Assembly (NCBI GenBank): GCA_039807445.1
Contig: JBDHRG010000113.1
Location: 1-12,596 of the forward strand
DNA from: JBDHRG01 sp039807445
GTDB taxonomy: Bacteria > Pseudomonadota > Gammaproteobacteria > Competibacterales > Competibacteraceae
Length of the DNA stretch: 12,596 nucleotides
Direction: 5' to 3'
This document shows positions 1-6,725 of this stretch, piece after piece. A program made the position numbers and the translations under genes. The notes below the pieces were generated by a model. The model ran no database searches, was not told where the DNA came from, and saw nothing but the letters and a program-made list of their open reading frames with translations. Position 1 is the first letter of the stretch, and each line of letters begins with the position of its first letter.

Positions 1-209
1 TGCACCACGATCGGCGTGCCGCGGATCAGCTCGACGTAGATCAGCGCCAGGTGGTTGACGATCCAGCCGCCGTAGGCACGGGCCAGTCCCGCCAGCACCC
101 CGATCACCAGCCCGCCGAGCAGGCCGAGCACCGAGATCCACACGGTCAGCTTGGCGCCCTCCAGGAGCACCGGCAACGCGTCCCAGATGACGCCCCATTC
201 GAAGTGCAT
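1..209 (-). CDS. glnP: GlnP, glutamine ABC transporter permease (C-terminal part outside window)
   Basis: Inner-membrane permease subunit of a glutamine importer; only the first 69 codons are present and the frame runs off the left edge. The start begins MHFEWGVIWDALPVLLEGAK and continues through a hydrophobic segment into ELIRGTPIVVQ, which follows the beginning of E. coli GlnP closely (known from the family). The ELIRGTP motif is typical of the His/Glu/Gln/Arg permease family. The ATG at 207-209 is preceded by a strong AGGAGGG ribosome site (complement of 218-224), which fixes the start. It lies 30 bp after glnH on the same strand, so the two are probably cotranscribed. The ATPase (GlnQ) is expected further left, outside the window. 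Confidence 0.93.
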   Translation of the reverse strand, partial: MHFEWGVIWDALPVLLEGAKLTVWISVLGLLGGLVIGVLAGLARAYGGWIVNHLALIYVELIRGTPIVV

Positions 210-239
210 GGTCCAAACCCTCCTGTCGATCGCAGGCGA

Positions 240-986
240 TCAGTTCGGATCGGCGCCGAACCACTTGCGGTAGATCGCGGCGTAGGTGCCGTTCTCGCGC
301 AGCGTCTTCAGTGCGGCGTTGACCGGCTCGCGCAGCTCGCTGCCCTTGGGAAAGGCGATGCCGTACTGGTGGGCATTCATCTGGGTGCCGACCGCCTTGA
401 CCTGACCGTCGCCGGCGGTGGCGATGTAGTAGAGCACGTTGGGGGTGTCGTGCATCGCTGCGTCGACGCGCCCGGTGCGCAGCTCGAGGTAGGCGTTGTC
501 GATGTTCGGGAACAGGCGCGTTTCCTGGGCCTTGATGTTCGCCTTCGCGTAGTCGGCGGCCGAGGTGCCGGTCTTCACCGCCAGCGTCTTGCCGGCGAGG
601 TCTTCGGGGCCTTTGATCGCCGTGTCGTCCTTGCGGACCATCAGCAGGAAGCCGCTGTCGTAGTAGCCATCCGAGAAGTCGATGACCTTCTTGCGCTCTT
701 CCTTGATCGTGATGCCGGCCAGCGCGACGTCGATGTTGCGCGTCTGCAGCGCCGGGATGATGCCGCTGAAGTCCATCGGCTTCAGCGTGTACTCGCGCCC
801 AAGCTGCCTGGCGATCGCATCCCACAGATCGATGTCGAAGCCGACGTACTTGTCGCCCTGCTTGAACTCGAACGGCACGAACGCGGTATCGGTAGCGACG
901 ATCAGCGGTTTCTGATCAGCAGCCTGGCTGCCGGCGGCGAAGCACAGGCTGAGCGCGGCCAGCGCCGCATGGATGACTTTCCGCAT
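240..986 (-). CDS. glnH: GlnH, periplasmic glutamine-binding protein
   Basis: Substrate-binding protein that delivers glutamine to the GlnP permease. It has 248 residues, the same length as E. coli GlnH. A signal peptide covers about residues 1-22 (MRKV, hydrophobic core, then SQA before ADQK), indicating export to the periplasm. Motifs shared with E. coli GlnH include ATDTAFVPFEFKQGDKYVGF, KPMDFSGIIPALQT, AGITI followed by ERKK, FPNIDNAYLEL, HDTPN and TLRENGTY near the end. The Asp, Arg and His-Asp positions that bind glutamine in the family appear kept. The ATG at 984-986 is chosen because GGAGGA (complement of 992-997) sits just upstream and the signal peptide starts there. A longer in-frame extension to 1088 would add a non-secretory leader and invade the AT-rich promoter region. 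Glutamine specificity is inferred from similarity. Confidence 0.95.
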   Translation of the reverse strand: MRKVIHAALAALSLCFAAGSQAADQKPLIVATDTAFVPFEFKQGDKYVGFDIDLWDAIARQLGREYTLKPMDFSGIIPALQTRNIDVALAGITIKEERKKVIDFSDGYYDSGFLLMVRKDDTAIKGPEDLAGKTLAVKTGTSAADYAKANIKAQETRLFPNIDNAYLELRTGRVDAAMHDTPNVLYYIATAGDGQVKAVGTQMNAHQYGIAFPKGSELREPVNAALKTLRENGTYAAIYRKWFGADPN

Positions 987-1082
987 GGGATTCCTCCGGT
1001 TGGTGGAAGCGCAGCCAAGGCCGCACGGCTCGGTCTGCGATGGGTTGGCCGATCGGGCGCCTCGTCGGGTAGCTCGATCTTG

Positions 1083-1101
1083 ATGCAATATTTAATTGCA
1101 T
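1083..1101. promoter_or_regulatory. 19-bp perfect palindrome, likely operator between glnH and the aminotransferase gene
   Basis: ATGCAATATTTAATTGCAT reads as two 7-bp inverted arms (ATGCAAT / ATTGCAT) around ATTTA. It lies in an AT-rich island (about 1079-1135) inside otherwise GC-rich DNA, between two divergent genes, about 97 bp from the glnH start and 57 bp from the aminotransferase start. This geometry fits a dimeric regulator controlling one or both directions. The T-N11-A pattern is compatible with a LysR-type site, but Lrp/AsnC or other dimeric regulators are equally possible. No regulator gene is present in the window. Confidence 0.55.
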
Positions 1102-1107
1102 AAATCT

Positions 1108-1130
1108 ATTTTTGCAATTAATTTTTGCAA
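1108..1130. promoter_or_regulatory. 10-bp direct repeat in divergent promoter region
   Basis: ATTTTTGCAA occurs at 1108-1117 and again at 1121-1130, separated by TTA, giving a 13-bp period. Each copy contains TTGCAA, which is self-complementary and shares the TGCAA core with the palindrome at 1083-1101. TTGCAA on the minus strand (1112-1117) could also act as a weak -35 for glnH, with TTAAAT (1090-1095) at 16-bp spacing, but these promoter matches are modest. A role as repeated regulator-binding half-sites is inferred. Confidence 0.45.
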
Positions 1131-1157
1131 ATCTGTTGCCCCCGAAGGAGCAAACCC

Positions 1158-2483
1158 ATGAGCCACGTGTTCCACCGCAACCCGACCCAGACCTACCCGA
1201 CCGCCGTACGCGGCGACGGGGCCTACCTGATCGATGCCCAGGGCAAGCGCTACCTCGACGCATCGGGCGGGGCCGCGGTGTCGTGCCTGGGGCACAGCGA
1301 CCCGGACGTGATCGCAGCGGTGCAGCATCAGATCGCGACGATGGCCTTCGCGCACACCTCGTTCTTCACCAACGAACCGATGGAGGCGCTCGCCGACCAC
1401 CTGATCGCGCGGGCGCCGGCAGGGCTCGAGCGCGTGTACTTCGTGTCGGGGGGGTCGGAGGCGATCGAGGCGGCGCTGAAGCTCGCGCGGCAGTACTTCG
1501 TCGAGATCGGCCAGCCGCAGCGGCGTCACCTGATCGCGCGCCGGCAGAGCTATCACGGCAATACCCTCGGTGCGCTCGCGACCGGCGGCAACGCCTGGCG
1601 GCGGCAGCAGTTCGAGCCGCTGCTGGTCGAGGTCAGCCACGTGACGCCGTGCTACGCCTACCGCCACCAGGCGCCGAGCGAAACGGCCGAAGCGTTCGGC
1701 GAGCGGCTCGCGGCCGAGCTCGAGGCCGAGATCCAGCGCCTGGGGCCGGAGACGGTGATGGCCTTCGTCGCCGAGCCGGTGGTCGGCGCGACGCTCGGTG
1801 CGGTGCCGGCGGTGCCGGGCTATTTCCGCCGTGTGCGCGAGATCTGCGACCGCCACGGCATCCTGCTGATCCTCGACGAGGTGATGTGCGGCATGGGCCG
1901 TACCGGCACGCTGTTCGCGGCCGAGCAGGAGGGGGTGAGCCCCGATCTGCTGTGCATCGCCAAGGGGCTAGGGGCCGGCTACCAGCCGATCGGTGCGACC
2001 CTGGTCAGCGGGCGCATCCATGACGCGATCGTCGCCGGCTCGGGCTTCTTCCAGCACGGCCACACCTATATCGGCCATGCCACGGCCTGCGCCGCGGCGC
2101 TCGCGGTGCAGCGGGCGATCGAGACGCGCGGGCTGCTGGCGCAGGTGCGCGCGCTCGGCGAGGGCTTGCAGGCGCGGCTCGAGGCGCGCTTCGGCGACCA
2201 TCCGCACGTCGGCGACATCCGCGGCCGCGGCCTGTTCCGGGGCCTGGAGCTGGTCGCCGACCGTGTCAGCAAGGAAACCTTCGATCCGGCGCTGAAGCTC
2301 AACGCGCGGGTCAAGCGCGCGGCGATGGCGCGGGGGCTGATGTGCTACCCGATGGGTGGCACGGTCGACGGTGCGCGCGGCGACCACATCCTGCTCGCGC
2401 CGCCGTTCATCCTGCAGCAGGGCCAGCTCGACGAGCTGGTCGACAAGCTCGCCGCCGCGCTCGACGCCGCGATTCCCGCCTGA
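1158..2483 (+). CDS. class III PLP-dependent aminotransferase
   Basis: Cytosolic pyridoxal-phosphate enzyme of 441 residues, the usual length for class III (omega or BioA/GabT-like) aminotransferases. The amino donor cannot be named from sequence alone. Visible family landmarks are SGGSEAIEAALKLAR (about 97-111), the YHG loop at 132-134, LILDEVMCGMGRTG at 237-250 with cofactor-contacting Asp240, and IAKGL with the Schiff-base Lys269. The GHTYIGHATACAAAL stretch (301-315) is also family-typical. The ATG at 1158 follows GAAGGAG at 1144-1150; an in-frame ATG at 1125 falls in the AT-rich regulatory island and has no ribosome site. A carboxymuconolactone decarboxylase-like gene follows after 20 bp, so the two probably form one transcript. 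The gene diverges from glnH, which hints at catabolism of a nitrogen-rich amino compound, but that is only inference. Confidence 0.9.
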   Translation: MSHVFHRNPTQTYPTAVRGDGAYLIDAQGKRYLDASGGAAVSCLGHSDPDVIAAVQHQIATMAFAHTSFFTNEPMEALADHLIARAPAGLERVYFVSGGSEAIEAALKLARQYFVEIGQPQRRHLIARRQSYHGNTLGALATGGNAWRRQQFEPLLVEVSHVTPCYAYRHQAPSETAEAFGERLAAELEAEIQRLGPETVMAFVAEPVVGATLGAVPAVPGYFRRVREICDRHGILLILDEVMCGMGRTGTLFAAEQEGVSPDLLCIAKGLGAGYQPIGATLVSGRIHDAIVAGSGFFQHGHTYIGHATACAAALAVQRAIETRGLLAQVRALGEGLQARLEARFGDHPHVGDIRGRGLFRGLELVADRVSKETFDPALKLNARVKRAAMARGLMCYPMGGTVDGARGDHILLAPPFILQQGQLDELVDKLAAALDAAIPA

Positions 2484-2503
2484 AGCCCGCCGAGGAGCGC
2501 ACC

Positions 2504-3067
2504 ATGACGATGCAGTCGCGCCTGTCGCCGATCGATCCGGATCACGCGAGCCCCGAGCAGCGAGCCGTGCTCGCCGACATCCTGAGCGGACCGCGCGGCA
2601 ACCTCGACGGGCCGTTCCTGGCCTGGATCCACAGTCCCGGACTCGCCGATCCCGCGCAGAAGCTCGGCGCCTTCTGCCGCTACCACACGCGCCTGGCGCC
2701 GCGGCTGTCGGAGCTGGCCATCCTGGTGACGGCGGCGTGGTGGCGCTCGCAGGCCGAATGGCAGATCCACCAGCCGATCGCGCTCGCCGCGGGCCTGGAC
2801 GCCGAGGTGGCCGAAGCGATCCGCTGCGGTCAGGAACCGGCATTCGCCCGGGATGACGAGGCGTTGGTCTACCGTTTCGCCCGCGCGCTGTACGCGCACC
2901 GGCGCGTCGACGACGCGCTCTACGCCGAGGCCGTCGATGCCTTCGACGAGCCCGGCGTGGTCGAGCTGGTCGGCGTGCTCGGCTACTACGCGCTGGTGGC
3001 GATGACGCTCAACGCCTTCGCGATGCGCCGTGATTCCCACGAAGCACTGCCGTTCGCCGAGCGGTGA
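2504..3067 (+). CDS. carboxymuconolactone decarboxylase (CMD)-family protein
   Basis: A 187-residue, mostly helical protein that resembles the CMD/AhpD fold family. The clearest signature is the central helix LSELAILVTAAWWRSQAEWQ, followed by IHQPIALAAGL, containing the E-W-x-x-H pattern (Glu85, Trp86, His89). This is followed by a late helix VELVGVLGYYALVAMTLNAF. It lacks the CxxC pair of AhpD peroxidase-type members (only isolated Cys58 and Cys108), so a disulfide reductase role is unlikely. A lyase or decarboxylase-like role in a catabolic pathway is possible but unproven. The ATG at 2504 has GAGGAG at 2492-2497 at good spacing; an ATG two codons later is less well placed. It is the second gene of a unit with the aminotransferase, and converges on ada. 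Confidence 0.8.
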   Translation: MTMQSRLSPIDPDHASPEQRAVLADILSGPRGNLDGPFLAWIHSPGLADPAQKLGAFCRYHTRLAPRLSELAILVTAAWWRSQAEWQIHQPIALAAGLDAEVAEAIRCGQEPAFARDDEALVYRFARALYAHRRVDDALYAEAVDAFDEPGVVELVGVLGYYALVAMTLNAFAMRRDSHEALPFAER

Positions 3068-3104
3068 TCCGAAAATCAGACCTCGCTGAGGAGCGGTTGC
3101 ATCC

Positions 3105-3121
3105 GTCGCCAGTCTGGCGGC
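3105..3121. other. small hairpin between converging genes
   Basis: GTCGCCA and TGGCGGC pair (7 bp with one G-T wobble) around a GTC loop in the 80-bp gap between the CMD-family gene and ada, which converge. There is no T-run on either side, so a rho-independent terminator is not well supported. It may stabilise the 3' end of one or both messages. Nothing else is visible in this gap. Confidence 0.25.
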
Positions 3122-3147
3122 AAGCCGTGGCTACATCGCCGTCGCCG

Positions 3148-4251
3148 TCACGCGATCGAGGACGATGTCGCGGACGCGCGGGCTTCCTTTGCCAGCAGCG
3201 CGCGCTTGCGCTCGACGCCCCAGCGGTAGCCGGCCAGGCTGCCGTCGTTGCGCACCACGCGGTGGCACGGGATCGCGACCGCCAGCGCGTTCGCCGCGCA
3301 GGCTTGCGCCACCGCCCGCACCGCCTTCGGGGCGCCGATGCGCTTGGCGACCTCGGTGTAGCTCGCGGTCGCGCCGGGCGGGATCTCGCGCAGGACCTGC
3401 CAGACGCGCTGCTGGAACGCGGTGCCGCGCACATCCAGCGGCAGGTCCAGGCCGATCCCCGGCGCTTCGACCAAGCCGACCACCCGGGCGACGAGCTGCT
3501 CGAAGTCGCCGTCGCCGCCGATCAGCTCGGCACGGGGGAAGCGGTCCTGCAGTTCGCGCGCGAGCTCATCGGGATCGTCGCCCAAGAGGATGGCGCACAC
3601 CCCGCGCTCGCTCCGGGCGACGAGGATGGCTCCGAGCGAGCATTCGCCGACGGCGAAGCGGATCGTCGTGTCCGCGCCGCCGGTGCGGTAGCGGCCGGGC
3701 GTCATGCCCAGGATCGCGTTCGACTGCTCGTAGAAGCGGGCGTTGGAGTTGTAGCCGGCGTCGAAGATCGCTTCCGTCACCGTGCCGCCGCGGCCGAGCC
3801 CCTCGCGCACCCGTCGCTCGCGCTGCGCCGCCGCGTACTGCCTCGGCGTCAGGCCGGTGAGGTGCTTGAACACGCGGTGGAAGTGATACGGGCTCAGCCC
3901 GACGCGCCTGGCCAGGTCTTCCAGGCCCGGCGGAGTCTCCGCGGCCTCGATGATCCGGCAGACTTCGGCTGCCTTGGCCGCGTAGCGTTCGACCCGCGAC
4001 GGCTGGTCGGGTCGGCAGCGCTTGCAGGGCCGGAAACCGGCCTGCTCGGCGGCTTCGCGCGTCGCATGGAAACGGACGTTCTCCGGCCGCGCCCGCCGCG
4101 CCGCGCACGACGGGCGGCAATACACGCCCGTGGTCTCGACCGAGTAGTAGAAGGTGCCGTCGGCCCGAGGGTCGCGCGCGACGACGGTCGCCCAGCGGGG
4201 ATCCTCGACCGTTGCGGCGGCGAGGGGTGCGTTCTTCGCGGCTGCGTTCAT
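3148..4251 (-). CDS. ada: Ada, bifunctional methylphosphotriester/O6-methylguanine repair protein and transcriptional activator
   Basis: Repairs alkylated DNA by irreversible methyl transfer to its own cysteines and, once methylated, activates the adaptive response. It has 367 residues (E. coli Ada has 354) with the full domain order. The N-terminal zinc domain has Cys45, Cys49, Cys76 and Cys79 (YCRPSC and PCKRC); Cys45 corresponds to the phosphotriester acceptor. An AraC-type helix-turn-helix region follows at about 90-190 (LEDLARRVGLSPYHFHRVFK). The C-terminal methyltransferase domain has the PCHR active site with acceptor Cys329, preceded by RGTAFQQRVWQVLREIPPG. No key residue is missing. 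The ATG at 4249-4251 follows AGGAG; the frame stays open upstream, but that extension does not resemble the family. It appears to be transcribed alone, downstream of the phasin terminator, with a candidate Ada box about 75 bp upstream suggesting autoactivation. Confidence 0.96.
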   Translation of the reverse strand: MNAAAKNAPLAAATVEDPRWATVVARDPRADGTFYYSVETTGVYCRPSCAARRARPENVRFHATREAAEQAGFRPCKRCRPDQPSRVERYAAKAAEVCRIIEAAETPPGLEDLARRVGLSPYHFHRVFKHLTGLTPRQYAAAQRERRVREGLGRGGTVTEAIFDAGYNSNARFYEQSNAILGMTPGRYRTGGADTTIRFAVGECSLGAILVARSERGVCAILLGDDPDELARELQDRFPRAELIGGDGDFEQLVARVVGLVEAPGIGLDLPLDVRGTAFQQRVWQVLREIPPGATASYTEVAKRIGAPKAVRAVAQACAANALAVAIPCHRVVRNDGSLAGYRWGVERKRALLAKEARASATSSSIA

Positions 4252-4325
4252 GGCGCGCTCCTGATCGACGATCGATCCGATGGCTGGGAATCTACCAACG
4301 GCTGCAGGCCGCCGCACTCCGAGTC

Positions 4326-4338
4326 TTGCTTTCGAATT
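4326..4338 (-). promoter_or_regulatory. candidate Ada box upstream of ada
   Basis: On the minus strand this reads AATTCGAAAGCAA, that is AAT-N6-GCAA. The E. coli ada promoter has the A-box/B-box arrangement AAT-N6-GCAA (AATTAAAGCGCAA), so the spacing is exact. It lies 75-87 bp upstream of the ada start, in the correct orientation. A possible -10 (TAGATT, complement of 4289-4294) follows, and no good -35 is visible, as expected for an activator-dependent promoter. Function is inferred from this match and context. Confidence 0.5.
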
Positions 4339-4409
4339 CGATCCCTGCTGACAGAGCGCCTGTCCGGCTGCGCACGGCGGCTCCTGGACCTCACCGGGAC
4401 CGCCCCGAT

Positions 4410-4436
4410 AAAAAAAGCCGCCCGGCGGGCGGCTTT
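4410..4436 (-). terminator. rho-independent terminator after the phasin gene
   Basis: A perfect 10-bp stem, AAAGCCGCCC (4414-4423) with GGGCGGCTTT (4427-4436), surrounds a 3-nt loop. On the minus strand it is followed by a run of seven T (complement of 4410-4416, partly within the stem). It starts 23 bp after the phasin stop codon. It should end phasin transcription and insulate ada. Confidence 0.9.
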
Positions 4437-4459
4437 CATGGCTTCGCGAAGCGGAGCGC

Positions 4460-4822
4460 TTACGCGACGGCCTTGGCCTTCGGCGCGAACTCGCGGCCGG
4501 CCTCGCCGACCAGCTTGTCGAACTCGGCCTTGTAGCCGACGCTCAGCTCGGCCAGCGCCTTGGCGTCGTCGAGCAGCTTCTGGCGCACGACGCTGGCGGT
4601 CTCGACCTGGCCGCGCAGGTAGGCCTTCAGGCTGTCGGCGTCGCTGACCTCGACGGCAGCCTTCAGCTGCGCCAGGCCCAGGTCGGTGTAGGTGTGCAGC
4701 GCCGCCAGCTGGAGCTCGACCAGCTTCTCGAGGCTGGCGACGAACAGCTTGTTGGCCTTGACCGCCGGTGCGGTGTAGGTGCCGAGCTTGGCGACGTAGT
4801 CGTTGAACAGTTCGATCGACAT
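4460..4822 (-). CDS. phasin family protein (PHA granule-associated)
   Basis: Small amphipathic protein expected to coat PHA granules in the cytoplasm and influence their size and number. It has 120 residues, begins MSIELFNDYVAKLGTYTAPA and is helical throughout, with no cysteine and no signal peptide. Regularly spaced hydrophobic residues in KANKLFVASLEKLVELQLAA and in the VETASVVRQKLLDDAKALAE segment match the phasin family pattern (about 100-residue core domain). The ATG at 4820-4822 follows AGGAAG (complement of 4829-4834). It lies 163 bp downstream of phaC on the same strand but has its own promoter with operator-like repeats, and is closed by an intrinsic terminator. This points to independent, strongly regulated expression. 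The symbol phaP is plausible but left blank because phasin paralogues are common. Confidence 0.88.
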   Translation of the reverse strand: MSIELFNDYVAKLGTYTAPAVKANKLFVASLEKLVELQLAALHTYTDLGLAQLKAAVEVSDADSLKAYLRGQVETASVVRQKLLDDAKALAELSVGYKAEFDKLVGEAGREFAPKAKAVA

Positions 4823-4850
4823 GATGGGCTTCCTGGTTTGCGGGGGTGGG

Positions 4851-4899
4851 AAGGTTTGTTGCGGCGCAGCATAACAAGGTTTGTGTTGCGGTGCAACAT
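4851..4899. promoter_or_regulatory. two tandem operator-like repeats at the phasin promoter
   Basis: Two imperfect copies lie in tandem. Copy one (4851-4872) starts AAGGTTTGT and contains GTTGCGGCGCAGCA. Copy two (4876-4899) starts AAGGTTTGTG and contains GTTGCGGTGCAACA. Within copy two, TGTTGCGGTGCAACA (4884-4898) is a perfect 6-bp inverted repeat around GGT. Copy two covers the phasin -35 and copy one covers the -10, as for a repressor site. PhaR repressors are known to act on phasin promoters through TGC/GCA-rich sites, so PhaR is the likely ligand (inference; phaR is not in the window). Confidence 0.6.
4868..4896 (-). promoter_or_regulatory. sigma-70 promoter of the phasin gene
   Basis: On the minus strand, a -35 TTGCAC (complement of 4891-4896) and a -10 TATGCT (complement of 4868-4873) are separated by exactly 17 bp. 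Each hexamer matches four of six consensus bases. Transcription would start near 4861, giving a leader of about 38 nt before the ATG. Both hexamers lie within the operator-like repeats at 4851-4899. Confidence 0.65.
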
Positions 4900-4985
4900 C
4901 ATCAGCGAACTGTTTTGCTCACGGCATCGATGCCCCGGAAGTCGGCTCGCCGGCGCGCCGTCGGGCGATCGGGAAGCCCTGATGC

Positions 4986-6725
4986 TCAGTCGAGCCGTTC
5001 CTTGACGAATCTTCCCGGCGCCGGCTCGATGGCGGGGTAGCGCTCGCTGCCGAGCGCGGTGCGCGCCGGCACCTGCTCGCCGCGGTGCGGTGCGAGCCAG
5101 GCGCTCCAGTCCGACCACCAGCTGCCCGGCACCGACTGCGCCGTGGACAGCCAGTGCTCGGGATCCGGACCGGGCTCGCCGTCGACCCAGAAGTTGCGCT
5201 TGTTGCGCGAAGCCGGGTTGACCACGCCGGCGATGTGGCCGCTGGCGCCGAGCACGAACCGCGCCTCGCCGCTGACCAGCCCCCTCGTTGCATGGGCGGT
5301 CTGCCACGGCACGATGTGGTCTTCGCGCGCCGCGAGCAGGTAGGCCGGCATGTCGAGCTTCGACAGGTCCACCGGCACGCCGCACTGCACCGTCCGGCCC
5401 GGCACGCGGATGTTGTTCTCGAGGTAGGCGTTGCGCACGTACCAGCAGTACATCGGCCCGGGCAGGTTGGTGCTGTCGGCATTCCAGTAGAGCAGGTCGA
5501 AGGCGTCGGGCGTGGCGCCCTTCAGGTAGTTGCTGACCACGTAGGACCAGATCAGGTCGTTGCTGCGCAAGGTCGAGAAGACGAAGGCGAGCTCGCGGCC
5601 CGACAGCAGGCCGCCCTGGCCGATCGAGGCCTCGCGCGCTGCGACGCTGGCCTCGTCGATCAGCAGGCCGATCTCGCCGGTATCGGCGAAATCGAGCATC
5701 GTCGTCAGCAGCGTCAGGCTCGCCACCTTGTCCTCGTTGCGCCCCCGCGCGACGGCCACCGCGCAGCCGAGCAGCGTACCGCCGACGCAGAAGCCGAGCG
5801 CGTTGAGCTTGTCGGCGCCGGTGATCTCGAGGGTGGTGTCGATCGCCTGCAGCACGCCCAGCGCGAGGTAGTCGTTCCAGTCCAGGTGGCCGAGCGCCGG
5901 CGGGGCGTTGCGCCACGACACCAGGAACACGGTGTGCCCTTGCTCGACCGCATAGCGCACGAACGAGTTTCCGGGTTCGAGATCGAGGATGTAGAACTTG
6001 TTGATGCACGGCGGCACGATCAGCAGCGGGCGCCGGCCGACCGCCTCGGTCGACGGCGAGTACTGGATCAGCTGGATCAGTTCGTTCTCGAACACCACCG
6101 CACCGGGGCTGATGGCGAGGTTGCCGCCCACCTCGAAGGCCGACTCGTCGGTCATCGAGATGCGGCCCTTGCGCAGGTCTTCGGCCAGATTCCTGAAGCC
6201 GTCGGCCAGGCTCTCGCCCCGGGTTTCCAGCGCCTGCCTGAGCGCTTCGGGGTTGGTCATCAGGTAGTTCGCCGGACTCAGTGCGTCGAGGAACTGACGG
6301 GCGAAGAAGCGCAGCCGCCCGCGCGTCCTGTCGTCGACATCGGCCTGCTCGGCGAGCTCGCCGAGGAAGCGGCTGTGGATCAGGTAGGACTGCTTCAGCA
6401 GGTCATGGTAGGGCTGCTCGCGCCACTCGGCGCCGGCGAAGCGCCGGTCGCCCTTCGCCGGGCTGGCGACCGGCTCGTGCGTCTGGCCGGCCTGGCGCGC
6501 CAGCGTGCTCGACCACAGCGCGCCGATCTGGCGCAGATACTCCTGCTGCAGCGTCATCAGCCCGACCGAGCGCATCGAGCGTTCGAACATCGCGGTCGGG
6601 GTCAGCGGCCTGTCGGGTCGGGCGGCGTCGGCGACGATGGTAGCGGTGAATTGCGCGAGCACGCTCTGGCAGGTCTGCAGCAGGCTCAGCAGGTATTCCT
6701 CGGGAACGTGAAATGGCATGGACAT
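4986..6725 (-). CDS. phaC: PhaC, class I polyhydroxyalkanoate synthase
   Basis: Polymerises (R)-3-hydroxyacyl-CoA into PHA at the granule surface. It has 579 residues, close to the 589 of the Cupriavidus necator enzyme. The N-terminal helical domain spans about 1-190 and the alpha/beta-hydrolase catalytic domain about 200-579. The lipase-like box GFCVGG gives nucleophile Cys313. The catalytic aspartate is Asp469 in REDHIVPW and the general base is His497 in GASGHIAG. Other class I hallmarks are INKFYILDLEPGNS, TVFLVSWRN, TTMLDFADTG, PGPMYCWY and the IEPAPGRFVK tail. The ATG at 6723-6725 follows AAGGGA; an in-frame ATG at 6755 would add ten residues without a better ribosome site. phaA and phaB are not adjacent. 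The phasin gene follows on the same strand, supporting a PHA storage locus. Confidence 0.96.
   Translation of the reverse strand: MSMPFHVPEEYLLSLLQTCQSVLAQFTATIVADAARPDRPLTPTAMFERSMRSVGLMTLQQEYLRQIGALWSSTLARQAGQTHEPVASPAKGDRRFAGAEWREQPYHDLLKQSYLIHSRFLGELAEQADVDDRTRGRLRFFARQFLDALSPANYLMTNPEALRQALETRGESLADGFRNLAEDLRKGRISMTDESAFEVGGNLAISPGAVVFENELIQLIQYSPSTEAVGRRPLLIVPPCINKFYILDLEPGNSFVRYAVEQGHTVFLVSWRNAPPALGHLDWNDYLALGVLQAIDTTLEITGADKLNALGFCVGGTLLGCAVAVARGRNEDKVASLTLLTTMLDFADTGEIGLLIDEASVAAREASIGQGGLLSGRELAFVFSTLRSNDLIWSYVVSNYLKGATPDAFDLLYWNADSTNLPGPMYCWYVRNAYLENNIRVPGRTVQCGVPVDLSKLDMPAYLLAAREDHIVPWQTAHATRGLVSGEARFVLGASGHIAGVVNPASRNKRNFWVDGEPGPDPEHWLSTAQSVPGSWWSDWSAWLAPHRGEQVPARTALGSERYPAIEPAPGRFVKERLD

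Noticed and set aside
987..1088. Longer glnH start at 1088
   Set aside because: It would put a basic, non-secretory leader before the signal peptide and overlap the palindrome region; the ATG at 986 has a strong ribosome site and matches the family length.
2504..3067. AhpD-type alkylhydroperoxidase
   Set aside because: The CxxC redox pair of AhpD is missing; only isolated cysteines are present.
3064..4647. 527-codon plus-strand open frame opposite ada and the phasin
   Set aside because: It spans two well-supported minus-strand genes and the phasin terminator, and the translation is Arg/Ala-rich without domains.
4923..4934. Palindrome GGCATCGATGCC after phaC as a terminator
   Set aside because: It has no loop and no T-run on the minus strand; at most a minor feature.
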